Notes: generated from the sequence alone by a model not told the origin. 41,545 bases of DNA from an uncultured Solirubrobacterales bacterium (GCA_902806245.1 CADCVU010000012.1:1-41545), one strand, 5' to 3'; shown: positions 26,919 through 35,878, numbered from the stretch's first letter. Program-made: numbers and translations.

Positions 26919-28982
26919 ATGACGAGCAGACCCGATCGGACTAAGCGCGCCGACGCCCGACGCAGCCGGGCCGCGATCATCGCGGCCAGCGCGCGCAGCC
27001 TCCGTGAGGGGCGCCGCCTCGATGCCCAAGAGATCGCCGAGGCGGCCGGCGTAAGCCGAGCGACCGTGTACCGCCACTTCCCCGGAGAAGCGGAGCTCGC
27101 GCGCGGCGTCGCCGGCGCGGTCCTCGACGAAGCATCAGAGGCCGTTGAGGAAGCCCTCGCGGGAGACAGGTCGCTGCTCGCCACTCTCAGGATCCTGGTG
27201 CTCCGCCTGTTCGAGATCGGCGGTCGTTACACGCCGACGCCGGTGAGTGACGCGTGTGCGGATGTCGGAACCGACGAGGTGGCACGACGGTTGCTGACGT
27301 TCGCCACGCGTCTCGCGAGCACAGCCGATCTACAGCCCTCGCCCCCACGCCAGTGGATGGCGGCGGCGGTGGCGCACTCCGTCGAGACGTGCCTTCAGCT
27401 CGGTTCGACAGCCGAGGATCCTCCCTCGGCCGCCGAGGCGCACTTCCAGCGCATGACCGACGAGGTCGATGGCGGGCTTGTTCTCCTCGACGGGGACGGC
27501 CTGGTCGTCTCGGCCAACGCGCGCGGGCGAGAAGCGATGGCGCTCGCCGATCCGGTTGCGCCCGGCCGGTCGGCCACGCCACCGGCGACCGTCTTCCTGT
27601 ACGAAGACGGGTCGCCCCTGCCTTCAGAGGCGCAGCCGATGAGCCGCGCTGTCCGTACCGGCGAGGAGGTTGGCACGACGGTCGGACACAGGCTCTCCGA
27701 CGGCGGCACCCGCTGGTACTCGATCGAGGCTCGGCCGCTTCGTCACCGCGGCGTGCTCTACGGATTCGTCGGACTCTTCGAGAACGTCACGGATCGACGG
27801 CAGGTGGAGCTCTCACAACTGAGACCGCCGGGCGAGCTCGGCGGTCTCAGGCCAGAGCCGCTCGACGCGGCGCGGGCGCTCGATGAGGTACCGGCTCCTC
27901 TCCTTCCCGAGCAGATCGTCGCCGAGGCGATGCGGCTGGTCGGAGTCCCGGTGGCCCTCTACGTCGTCGACATCGACGGCTCTCACCTTCTGCGCCTGGC
28001 CGGTGCCGAGCACTTCCCGTCCCGTCTGCCCGCCCCCCTCGCGCTCGGCCCGGAGCTCGCCGAGGACGGCATCCCCGATCTGAGGCTGCGTCTCGAGGCG
28101 GAGCTCCCCGGGGTGGCGATGGCACCGATGTGGCTGCGAGGACGGGCCGTCGGCCTGCTGCTCGCGCTGCGGGCCTCCGAGGACCGCCTGCTCGAGCTGG
28201 GTCGGCAGGGAGCAGCCGCCATGGAGCTCGCCGGTCGGTTCACCGACGTCTTCGACGCGGCGCGCCGGCGAAAGCCGATGAACCCCGCCGCCGAGCTTCA
28301 GCAGAGCCTTCTTCCGCCGCGGATCACGCATCTGGGCGCAGGTGAGATCGGCGGAAGCGTGCTGCCGAGCTACGACGTCGGAGGTGACTGGTTCGACTAC
28401 GTCGAAAATCGAGACGGTTCCTGGATCGCCATCGCCGACGCCGCCGGCAAGGGGCCGACGGCCGGCGGCTTGGGCAGCATCGCCCTGGCCGCCCTTCGCG
28501 CAGCTCGCCGAAACGACGCGAGCCTCGAGGAGGCGGCACAGACCATGCACGAGACGCTCAAGGCCATGGAGCAGCCCGAGTTCTTCGTGACCGCGGTGAT
28601 AGCGCGCTGGAATCCGGTCTACTCGCTGTTCAGCTGGATCAACTGCGGCCACCCTCCACCGCTGCTCGCACCGCGGCAGGGAGCGGTCGAAGAGCTCTGG
28701 AGCGAGCCCGCGCTCCCGCTGGGGCTCTTCGATCGCAAGCGGCGGTTCGTCCGCAGCCAGCGGCGAATCGAGAACGGCGACCGCTTGGCGCTCTACTCAG
28801 ACGGCATCTCGATGCGCAGGACCCACGACGGCTTCTTCGGCTGGAGGGGCATCGCGAGCGCCATCGACGGGGCGCCCGGACGGTCCGCGACGGCTACCGC
28901 ACGGGCGATCCAGGAGGCGGTGGTCAGTGCGTCGCCCGACCCCATCCGTGACGACGCCGCGGTCGTGGTGCTCGCCCCGTAA
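26919..28982 (+). CDS. TetR-type HTH / PAS / GAF-like / SpoIIE (PP2C-like) phosphatase fusion, long paralog
   Basis: SRAAIIAASARSLREGRRLDAQEIAEAAGVSRATVYRHFPGEAELARGV (TetR HTH); PAS-like VDGGLVLLDGDGLVVSANARGREAM; LPSYDVGGDWFDYVENRDGSWIAIADAAGKGPTAGG; LYSDGIS; RDDAAVVVLAP. Confidence 0.92.
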   Translation: MTSRPDRTKRADARRSRAAIIAASARSLREGRRLDAQEIAEAAGVSRATVYRHFPGEAELARGVAGAVLDEASEAVEEALAGDRSLLATLRILVLRLFEIGGRYTPTPVSDACADVGTDEVARRLLTFATRLASTADLQPSPPRQWMAAAVAHSVETCLQLGSTAEDPPSAAEAHFQRMTDEVDGGLVLLDGDGLVVSANARGREAMALADPVAPGRSATPPATVFLYEDGSPLPSEAQPMSRAVRTGEEVGTTVGHRLSDGGTRWYSIEARPLRHRGVLYGFVGLFENVTDRRQVELSQLRPPGELGGLRPEPLDAARALDEVPAPLLPEQIVAEAMRLVGVPVALYVVDIDGSHLLRLAGAEHFPSRLPAPLALGPELAEDGIPDLRLRLEAELPGVAMAPMWLRGRAVGLLLALRASEDRLLELGRQGAAAMELAGRFTDVFDAARRRKPMNPAAELQQSLLPPRITHLGAGEIGGSVLPSYDVGGDWFDYVENRDGSWIAIADAAGKGPTAGGLGSIALAALRAARRNDASLEEAAQTMHETLKAMEQPEFFVTAVIARWNPVYSLFSWINCGHPPPLLAPRQGAVEELWSEPALPLGLFDRKRRFVRSQRRIENGDRLALYSDGISMRRTHDGFFGWRGIASAIDGAPGRSATATARAIQEAVVSASPDPIRDDAAVVVLAP

Positions 28983-29072
28983 CGGCGCTGAGCGAGCGCG
29001 AGGGTTTCCCTTCCGGCTGCAGGGCTTCGGCAGGCGGGACGTGGTTGGGCGCCCGAAGCGGGCGCCGGCGAT

Positions 29073-29714
29073 GTGGCAGCTCGCGTCGACGTGGGTAACG
29101 ACCGTCGGATGGCCGCCCGGGAAGCAGACAGCGCACCGGCCGGCGACCTGTATGGCCCGCCGAGACCGGCCGAGCCCTCGCCGCTCCCCGAGGGCCTCGT
29201 CTACCGCGAGGAGTTCGTCACCGCCGAGGAGGAGCGGGGACTCCTCGATCTGCTCGACGCGCTCGACTTCCAGCCTGTGGTGATGCGCGGACGGACGGCC
29301 CGCCGTAGCGTGCGCCACTTCGGCCTCGAGTACTCGTACCAGCGGAAGGAGCTCGCCCCTACCGACCCGCTCCCCGAGCCGATGCTCTGGCTGCGCGATC
29401 GCTGTGCGCAGCTCATGGAGCGAGACCCGGAGGACCTCGTCCAGGTGCTCGTCGGCCGCTACCCGGCCGGAGCGGGCATCGGCTGGCACCACGACGCGCC
29501 GATCTTCGGACCGGCGATCGCAGGGGTGTCGCTGCTCGCGCGATGTCGGATGCGCTTCCAGCGCGGGTCGGGCGGCGAGCGCGTCGTCGCCGAGCTCGAG
29601 CTCGAGCCCCGCTCGGCCTACCTGCTGAGTGGGAGCGCCCGCTGGTCCTGGCAGCACTCCATATCTGCCACAGAGGCCCTTCGCTACTCGATCACCTTCC
29701 GCACGCTCCGTTAG
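29073..29714 (+). CDS. AlkB-like 2-oxoglutarate/Fe(II) dioxygenase
   Basis: VGRYPAGAGIGWHHDAPIFGPAIAGVSLLARCRMRFQR (HxD), SAYLLSGSARWSWQHSISATEALRYSITFRTLR. Confidence 0.93.
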   Translation: MAARVDVGNDRRMAAREADSAPAGDLYGPPRPAEPSPLPEGLVYREEFVTAEEERGLLDLLDALDFQPVVMRGRTARRSVRHFGLEYSYQRKELAPTDPLPEPMLWLRDRCAQLMERDPEDLVQVLVGRYPAGAGIGWHHDAPIFGPAIAGVSLLARCRMRFQRGSGGERVVAELELEPRSAYLLSGSARWSWQHSISATEALRYSITFRTLR

Positions 29715-30082
29715 GCCTCTTCGAGCCGCTTCGGTGCGCGGGCGAGCCACGCCTCCACGATCACCGCGTCGAGGCCGTCGACGTCGATCCGGTCGAGACG
29801 GACCAGGATGGCCGGGTAGCCGTCGAAGTGCGGGGTGGTGAAGAAGACGCCTTCGTCGTGGGCGAGCAGTGCATCCTCGGCGCCGAGGTGCTCGACGCGC
29901 GCGGCGAGGATCGGGCCCTCAGGCGCATCGTGGCCTAGGGCCTCCAGGTCCGAGCGACGAAGCGGGCGCTCCCAGACGAACAGCCTGTCCCTCACGCGCC
30001 ACCGACGAAGGTCGCGCGACACGCGCTCGCTCGTATCGGGCAGCGCGAGCGCGATCCGGCGCACGTCGTCCCAGGTCGCCAC
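29711..30082 (-). CDS. MmcQ/YjbR family protein
   Basis: MATWDDVRRIALALPDTSERVSRDLRRWRVRDRLFVWERP... LVRLDRIDVDGLDAVIVEAWLARAPKRL. Confidence 0.9.
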   Translation of the reverse strand: MATWDDVRRIALALPDTSERVSRDLRRWRVRDRLFVWERPLRRSDLEALGHDAPEGPILAARVEHLGAEDALLAHDEGVFFTTPHFDGYPAILVRLDRIDVDGLDAVIVEAWLARAPKRLEEA

Positions 30083-30102
30083 GGCTCATCAGGCCACCGC
30101 GC

Positions 30103-30489
30103 CTAGGCGACGGACTCGCCGGCGCCGCGGTAGGTCCCCAGCGACCAGCGGTTGCCCTCGGGGTCGGTGAGGGTGACATCGCGTGAGCCGTAGTCCTGGT
30201 CCACCGGTTCGGTCACCTCCGCCCCGGCGGCCCTCGCACGCTCGTAGGCGGCATCGGCATCGTCGACGACCACGTAGATCACGCTGACCCCGGCCGGCGT
30301 GGCCCTTGAGCCCGGGCGCTCGTCCCCGGCCATGATGGTGCTGGTGCCGATGCGCAGCTCGGCGTGGACGACGCGGCCCTCTTCGTCCTCGTAGACGGCG
30401 AGGCGCTCAGCGCCGAGCGCGCGTTCGAGCCAGTCGAAGGAGGCCTTGGCGTCTCTGAACGTGATGCATGGGAAGACGGTCTGAGTCAT
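30103..30489 (-). CDS. VOC family (glyoxalase-like) protein
   Basis: MTQTVFPCITFRDAKASFDWLERALGAE...VSVIYVVVDDADAAYERARAAGAEVTEPVDQDYGSRDVTLTDPEGNRWSLGTY; start moved from 30576 to ATG at 30489. Confidence 0.93.
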   Translation of the reverse strand: MTQTVFPCITFRDAKASFDWLERALGAERLAVYEDEEGRVVHAELRIGTSTIMAGDERPGSRATPAGVSVIYVVVDDADAAYERARAAGAEVTEPVDQDYGSRDVTLTDPEGNRWSLGTYRGAGESVA

Positions 30490-30499
30490 GACGGTGACC

Positions 30500-31276
30500 C
30501 TAGGCGCGGTCGGCAGCCCCGTCTTGAACGAATGGGAACTCCGTCGGCGAGGCGCCGCCCAGGGCACGGAACTCACGTGCGAGGTGCGCCTGGTCGGCGA
30601 AGCCGTACTCCGCGGCCAGACGGACCAGGGGCGCGGAGCCCACCTGGTGGCGCACCGCTTCGAACCGGATCAGTCGTGCGGCGACCTTCGGCGAGACGCC
30701 GACCTCTCGCTGGAACTGCTTCGCCAGGTGACGGCGTGAGCATCCGAGCCGCTCGGCGAGCGCACCGATCCGCATGCGCCCGCCGCTCGCCCGCAGCAGC
30801 GACCATGCGTGCTCGACGTCCGGGCGGACGGGGGCGCGAGCCTCGGCGAGGGCGCCGACAAGGACCTCGTCGAGGACCGCGAAGCGCGCCTCCGCGTGGG
30901 GCGCTGCGTGCAGGCGCTCGGCGAGCCTCGCCGCCTCGGCCCCGAGGAGATCCTCGAGCCTAACCGTTCGTTCGGCGAGCTCGCCGGCCGGTACTCCGAG
31001 CAGCCCGCGGACGGCAGGCGGCTCGAGGTCGAACTGGACTCCGCGGCTCGAGCCCTCGTGACGGACGCGGACGGGTCGTGCGTACAGGCCTCCGGCGAAC
31101 GATCCAAACCGCTCGCCCTCGACCGTCCAGCCGGCGTCGAGGTCGACTATCACGACCACACCTCCGCCGGGCGCCTCGCCGGTCTCCCGCGGGCCGTCCG
31201 TGTGCTCGGCGAAGTCGGCGTAGCCGCCGACGACGCCGCTCAGCGCTTCGTGTGGTCGACTGCGGATCAGGTACAT
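30500..31276 (-). CDS. AraC-family transcriptional regulator
   Basis: C-terminal double HTH: MRIGALAERLGCSRRHLAKQFQREVGVSPKVAARLIRFEAV...VRLAAEYGFADQAHLAREFRALGGASPTEF. Confidence 0.92.
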   Translation of the reverse strand: MYLIRSRPHEALSGVVGGYADFAEHTDGPRETGEAPGGGVVVIVDLDAGWTVEGERFGSFAGGLYARPVRVRHEGSSRGVQFDLEPPAVRGLLGVPAGELAERTVRLEDLLGAEAARLAERLHAAPHAEARFAVLDEVLVGALAEARAPVRPDVEHAWSLLRASGGRMRIGALAERLGCSRRHLAKQFQREVGVSPKVAARLIRFEAVRHQVGSAPLVRLAAEYGFADQAHLAREFRALGGASPTEFPFVQDGAADRA

Positions 31277-31392
31277 GCCACGGTGGCCCGCCGCGACGCC
31301 GCTGCCGACGACCTTGGACGGCCTTGCAGCGTCACAGGTGCGCTGGCTCCGCCGCGTCTCCGACCGACCGGCTCAGTCGGGAACCTCGGCGC

Positions 31393-31434
31393 TCCGACAC
31401 GCGACTTCCGACACGCGACTTCCGACACGCCACC
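31393..31434. repeat. 14-bp tandem repeat (TCCGACACGCGACT), 3 units, third imperfect
   Basis: tccgacacgcgact tccgacacgcgact tccgacacgccacc, immediately after the thermonuclease stop. Confidence 0.9.
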
Positions 31435-31435
31435 G

Positions 31436-32272
31436 TCACTCGTTGCAGCGGCCGTCGTTGTCGCCGTCGATATCGCCAGGCCCGCAGCTGAACCCGCTCG
31501 ATCCGCCACCCGACGACCCGCCACCCGAAGATCCGCCTCTGCCGCCTCCCTCGTTGCAGACGCCGTCGCCGTCTCCGTCGATGTCGCCCGGGCCGCACGA
31601 CCCGCCATCCGACGAGCCGACCCCCGTCTCCTCCTCAGCCTCTGTCTCTTGCTGTGCACGGCGTGCGGCTGCACGGTCGCTTCGAGCCTGCGCCCGGGCG
31701 GCTCGCCTCGCTCGCCTCGCCTCCCTTCTCGCGGCGGCTGCGACGCGCCTCGCCTCAGCCCGCTCCTCTCGGCGCCGCGCAGCCGCGCGCCTTGCTCTGA
31801 TCGCGTCTCGGTCGCACCTGTCCCAGAGCCCGGCGTCCGCGTCCTTGGCCTCGCGCTTGGCCTGCTCGAAACGCGCCTCGTACTTGTCGTTCGGAGGGAT
31901 GGTGAGGACCCTCGCGTACCCCTCGCTCAGGAGGGCGATGTTGTGCATCTCGCCCTCGCGAGAGAGGTAGGCGAGAGTCCGTTCGTATCGGTCCTTCGGC
32001 TCCTCGCCCAACTCATACTGCACCACCCGGCCCTCCAGGCGGTCCCGCGTGAAGCCGGTGGCGGCGTCGTCGTAGCAGCGCTTCTTCTCCGGGGCATCGA
32101 CCCCGATCAGCCGTACCTTCCCGAGGCGTTGCATCTCGACCGTGTCGCCGTCGATGACTCGGGTCACCCGCGCCCCCGGCCCGTCCCATGAGGAGCCCTG
32201 GTCGGCGCAGGCTGCGATACCCAGTGACGCGAGTAGGACGCCTCCGACGCTGAACAGGTGGCGCGATCTCAT
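31436..32272 (-). CDS. Secreted/lipoprotein thermonuclease (SNase-like) with Arg/Ala-rich linker and two C-terminal DxDxDGxxC repeats
   Basis: Lipobox-like LASLGIAAC; ARVTRVIDGDTVEMQRLGKVRLIGVDAPEKKRCYD...LAYLSREGEMHNIALLSEGYARV; two CGPGDIDGD(G/N)DG(V/R)CNE repeats. Confidence 0.9.
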   Translation of the reverse strand: MRSRHLFSVGGVLLASLGIAACADQGSSWDGPGARVTRVIDGDTVEMQRLGKVRLIGVDAPEKKRCYDDAATGFTRDRLEGRVVQYELGEEPKDRYERTLAYLSREGEMHNIALLSEGYARVLTIPPNDKYEARFEQAKREAKDADAGLWDRCDRDAIRARRAAARRREERAEARRVAAAARREARRARRAARAQARSDRAAARRAQQETEAEEETGVGSSDGGSCGPGDIDGDGDGVCNEGGGRGGSSGGGSSGGGSSGFSCGPGDIDGDNDGRCNE

Positions 32273-32624
32273 CTCGACTCTGAGTATCGAGGCTCGTTTC
32301 CAGCGGTGCGCCGCGCCGCGCTCCCCGAGTAGGTGCGACCACCTCGCTCGACGCGGCTCAGCGACGCGTGGCACCGCGGTACTCGCGGACGGTCCGCTAA
32401 GGGCCGAGAACGTCGCGCTGAGACGGGTTCGAGAAGCGATCGTCGTCGATGCCGCTGAGGTTTTCCGTGTCAGAGCCGAACGCGACGAAGCGCCTGCTGG
32501 AAGATACGAGCGAGCGGAAGCTGTCGCGGGTTGGCGGCGTGGTTTCCCGCCCTCCGGCTGCGCCTCGAGACGAGTGTCGTGGTGGCCGCTCCGCTATTCG
32601 CGCAGGAAGATGTGGCCGAACCGG

Positions 32625-32697
32625 TCCCCTCGACGGACCGAACCGACCCATCACCGTTCTCGAGCTCAACGCACGAAGGTCTCGATGACCGCCGCAC
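32625..32697 (-). repeat. Dispersed repeat, copy B (decayed, lacks T-arm)
   Basis: Minus GTGCGGCGGTCATCGAGACCTTCGTGCG..CTCGAGAACGGTGATGGGTCGGTTCGGTCCGTCGAGGG resembles copy C over about 75 nt. Confidence 0.55.
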
Positions 32698-32816
32698 TCA
32701 TCCTCTGGGTTTCGACCGCTCGGGCCAACCGCGATCACGCGGGCTTCCCGACGAGCGAGTCAGTCGACGCGGCGACTCGAGGTCGCTCGCTCGGCCTAGG
32801 AACGCACCTCCCGACG

Positions 32817-34100
32817 CTAGCTCGCTTGCAGAGGCGCGAGCGTCGGCTCGCCTGGTGGATCCGCTTCATCGAGGGGCCCGGCCGGCCCTCGTTGGCCGTG
32901 CTTGTGTCGATACATCGCCGTGTCGGCGCGATGGAGGACGTCCCAGAACTCGGCGTCGTCGGGCTCGCGCTGGGCCCAGCCGATGCTGAGGCCCTCGACG
33001 GGCAGACCGTCGACCGCCTGCTCGAGCGACCGGGCGAGCGCCTCGAGGCCGCTTCGGCCCGTCTCCTCCGTGAGGACCACGAACTCGTCGCCGCCGAGGC
33101 GGGCGAGGAGGTCGCTGCGGCGGACGCGCCCGGCGAGGGCACGCGCGAGGTCCCGGAGCAGGCAGTCGCCCGCGCGGTGGCCGTGGGCGTCGTTCACGGC
33201 TTTGAAGCCGTCGATGTCGAGGACGAGAACTCCGATAGGTCGCTCGTAGCGCTTGGCTCGCTCCCAGTCGAGGGCCGAGCGGTGATCGAAGGCGAGTCGG
33301 TTTGGGAGGCCGGTGAGCGGGTCGCGCAGGGCGAGCCGCTCCACCCGGCGCGAGCGCCGACGCTCGCGCACGAGCATGGCCAGGAGCGCGAGCGCGGCCA
33401 GGAGGCCGGCGACCAGAGCGACCCGCACCGGCAGCGGGATGTAGCTCACAAGGCGCTCCGCGGCCTTGCCGAGGTCGCGGAGAGCGTCGTCGAGGCCCGT
33501 CCCACGAGCGGTCGCGGCGGGGCTTCGAGCAGGCGCCGGCGGGGAGGCGGCGCCGAGGGGGGAAGGCCGGCGCTCGCCGCGGCGCGGGCGGTCGACCCGC
33601 CTCGCGCCCCGGGCATCGGACGGGCCCCTGCCGGCGGAGGGGTTCGGCGCTCGGGTGGCGGCCGCCCGCGGTCGCGACCCGGCGGGTCGGTCGGACCGCG
33701 ACCTAGGATCGACGTTCGTGGAGGAAGGAGGCCGGGACTGCGCCGGCGGGGCGGCGACCGGCGGCCCGGTGGGCGAGCGCAGATCCGGTGCCAGCACGGC
33801 CGACTCCGGGTGCGGGAGCTCCGCCTCGCTCTCAGGTGGCTGCGGCACCGTGGGCGGCTCGAGCCGCAGCGGCGGATGAGCGTCGAGCGGCGGAGGAGGC
33901 TCGGGGAGGATCGGGGGCGGCGGCGTGGGCTCCGGCGGGGTCACCTCGGTCGGTGAGCCACCCACCTGACCGGGCGCGGGAACTGCCCCCGCGGCGGCTG
34001 CGGGAACGGAGCAGGCAAGCACGGCGAGCAGTCCTCCCACAGCGGCGCGGACCCGAGCCCTCAGCGGCAGCCTCTCGCGTGTGTCCGTCGGTCGGGGCAT
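32817..34100 (-). CDS. Pro-rich membrane-anchored GGDEF-domain protein
   Basis: Signal segment, long Pro-rich region, TM VRVALVAGLLAALALLAMLV, then LALRDPLTGLPNRLAFDHR...LLARLGGDEFVVLTEETG. Start at MPRPTD. Confidence 0.9.
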   Translation of the reverse strand: MPRPTDTRERLPLRARVRAAVGGLLAVLACSVPAAAAGAVPAPGQVGGSPTEVTPPEPTPPPPILPEPPPPLDAHPPLRLEPPTVPQPPESEAELPHPESAVLAPDLRSPTGPPVAAPPAQSRPPSSTNVDPRSRSDRPAGSRPRAAATRAPNPSAGRGPSDARGARRVDRPRRGERRPSPLGAASPPAPARSPAATARGTGLDDALRDLGKAAERLVSYIPLPVRVALVAGLLAALALLAMLVRERRRSRRVERLALRDPLTGLPNRLAFDHRSALDWERAKRYERPIGVLVLDIDGFKAVNDAHGHRAGDCLLRDLARALAGRVRRSDLLARLGGDEFVVLTEETGRSGLEALARSLEQAVDGLPVEGLSIGWAQREPDDAEFWDVLHRADTAMYRHKHGQRGPAGPLDEADPPGEPTLAPLQAS

Positions 34101-34321
34101 CGGTTCTTCTCCATCGGCCGGTTCGGGCGCTACCTCAAGCCGCTCGTACCTCGGAGTGCGCCCCCACACCTGTCACGACGAGCCAACCAACGATCGCGAC
34201 GAGCATCTCGTCCAAAGACTGTCGGTTTCTGTCGGCGAGAGCCGATCGAGAACTTGAGTCGAACGGCCGAGCGTCTGGGGTTCCCTCGATCCCGTGACAC
34301 GACCGAGCTAGCGAGCTCCGC

Positions 34322-34892
34322 TCAGGCTCTCCTAACGCGGCTCGAGCACCTCGAGCAGGGCGCGCGCCGAGACGGGACAGAACTGGGCGCCGATGCCGCG
34401 CTCGTTCTCGGCACGGGCGAGGGCTGGATCGAGCGCACGCCCGGGGGGCGGTCGCTCACCATGGCGTGATAGGCGTCGCAGACCAGGGTGACCCGGCCGG
34501 CTAACAAGGGTTCCGCAGTGCTCGCCGTTCGAGAAGATGAGCGGGACGACGCGAAGGCTCCGACGTCGGCCGCTTCGGTCACCTCCGGCGAGGCCGCGGG
34601 TCGTCGGCGCGCACGTCGGGAAGGAGTTTGGGAAGCCGCCCTGCGAGAACCCGCTGGCAATAGGTCTGGTCGAGCGGCATGACGAGCCCCTCGTGGAGGC
34701 CGAAGGAACCGTGTCGCCCTCAAGCGCTCGAAAGCTCTGGTCGCCCTCGACGCCCTCGGTCGCGTAGGCGACGTCCATGTCCAGGAACTCTCGTACCGCC
34801 TCGAGCACCCGCTCGGCGGTCGAATTCTGCGCAAGCTCGCCCAGCCTCCGCGCGTTGCGTTTCGTCGTGCGTCTGGGCTCGATCGTCGTCAT
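34322..34892 (-). pseudogene. Decayed GAF - HD-GYP-like gene remnant
   Basis: GAF-like pieces spread over several frames (LDMDVAYATEGVEGDQSFRALEGD / SFGLHEGLVMPLDQTYCQRVLAGRLPKLLPDVRADDPR / SPEVTEAADVGAFAS / VPLIFSNGEHCGTL), then directly joined to an HD-GYP C-terminal-like tail (VTLVCDAYHAMVSDRP / RALDPALARAENERGIGAQFCPVSARALLEVL). Confidence 0.78.
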
Positions 34893-34981
34893 GGCACGCG
34901 TTCGGCCAAGCGGACGCCGGGATCATCGACGACCGGGCGCGCGCCGGGGAGACCCTTCCTTCCCCACCGAGCTAGCCTCGG

Positions 34982-35455
34982 CTACCTCTCCATCCGCCTC
35001 AGTCCCTCGCCGTCCTTCCACAGCTCGATCACGAGTCGGTCGCGCGCGTCGCTCAGACGGACGACCGCGACCTCCTCGATCCGCGCGAAAAAGAGATGCC
35101 AGGGGCCGCTCGGCTTCTCCTCGCTACCGGCGAGGAGCTGGTTCTTGCGCTCGGTGTCGTCGATCTCCTCGACGTGGCCGGAGATCTTGGCGTCGCCCTC
35201 CCACGCGGGCGGGTCGATAGAGGCGCTGTGAAGGGCGAAGCGAGGGTCGCGCCTGAGATCGAGCGCCTTGCGCGAGCGCCACATCGCGCCGAACCACAGC
35301 TCGCCGTCCGCGATCTTCGCCTCGGTCCCGCTGATGCGAGGGGACCCGTCGCGACGCAGCGTCGCGATCGTCTTATGTACGCCACCGTCGAGGAAGGCAC
35401 GCGCGCGGCCGGCGAACTCGGGCTCTGACTCCACCACCTCTCGCCAGGTCGCCAT
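34982..35455 (-). CDS. Pyridoxamine 5'-phosphate oxidase / FMN-binding split-barrel family protein
   Basis: FLDGGVHKTIATLRRDGSPRISGTEAKIADGELWFGAMWRSRKALDLRRDPRFALHSA. Confidence 0.88.
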   Translation of the reverse strand: MATWREVVESEPEFAGRARAFLDGGVHKTIATLRRDGSPRISGTEAKIADGELWFGAMWRSRKALDLRRDPRFALHSASIDPPAWEGDAKISGHVEEIDDTERKNQLLAGSEEKPSGPWHLFFARIEEVAVVRLSDARDRLVIELWKDGEGLRRMER

Positions 35456-35572
35456 GCGTCCTGAGTAGCCGCGGGGCCGCGGTGCCTAACCTCCTCCACC
35501 CGTCGCGGGCTCAGACGGCGCACGACTACGGGCCGGTCCCCTCGTGGTGGCGGGGCCCGCCCGAGGAAGCGC

Positions 35573-35878
35573 TCAACCGCCGCCGCCCCGGTTGCCTTGC
35601 GCCCACGCCGCGATGTTCTTCGAGTCCTTGATGACCTCGCCATCGTCGAGAACGAGTACCGGAACAAAGCTCTCGCCGGTCAGCCGCTTGACCTCCTTGC
35701 GCCCGCGTGTGACGTCGGGCAGCGGCGCCAAGCCGTAGGCCTTCACCACCTCCGGTGAGTGGCCGGCCTCCTTCAGCGCGTCGTGGGCCTTCTTGCAGGG
35801 GTGGGCATCGGGGCGCCACGAATGTCCGATCCGCGGCCACGGCACGGGGAACGTTCCCCAACAGACGTAGAGCCTCAC
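35573..35878 (-). CDS. Glutaredoxin/GST-N-like thioredoxin-fold protein
   Basis: VRLYVCWGTFP...PCKKAHDALKEAGHSPEVVKAYGLAPLPDVTRGRKEVKRLTGESFVPVLVLDDGEVIKDSKNIAAWA; GTG start at 35878 preferred over ORF-track 35962. Confidence 0.75.
   Translation of the reverse strand: MRLYVCWGTFPVPWPRIGHSWRPDAHPCKKAHDALKEAGHSPEVVKAYGLAPLPDVTRGRKEVKRLTGESFVPVLVLDDGEVIKDSKNIAAWAQGNRGGGG

Noticed and set aside
32142-33956. 604-aa + strand ORF over the GGDEF gene
   Set aside because: Shadow ORF; also contains the repeat-derived region and overlaps two well-supported minus genes.
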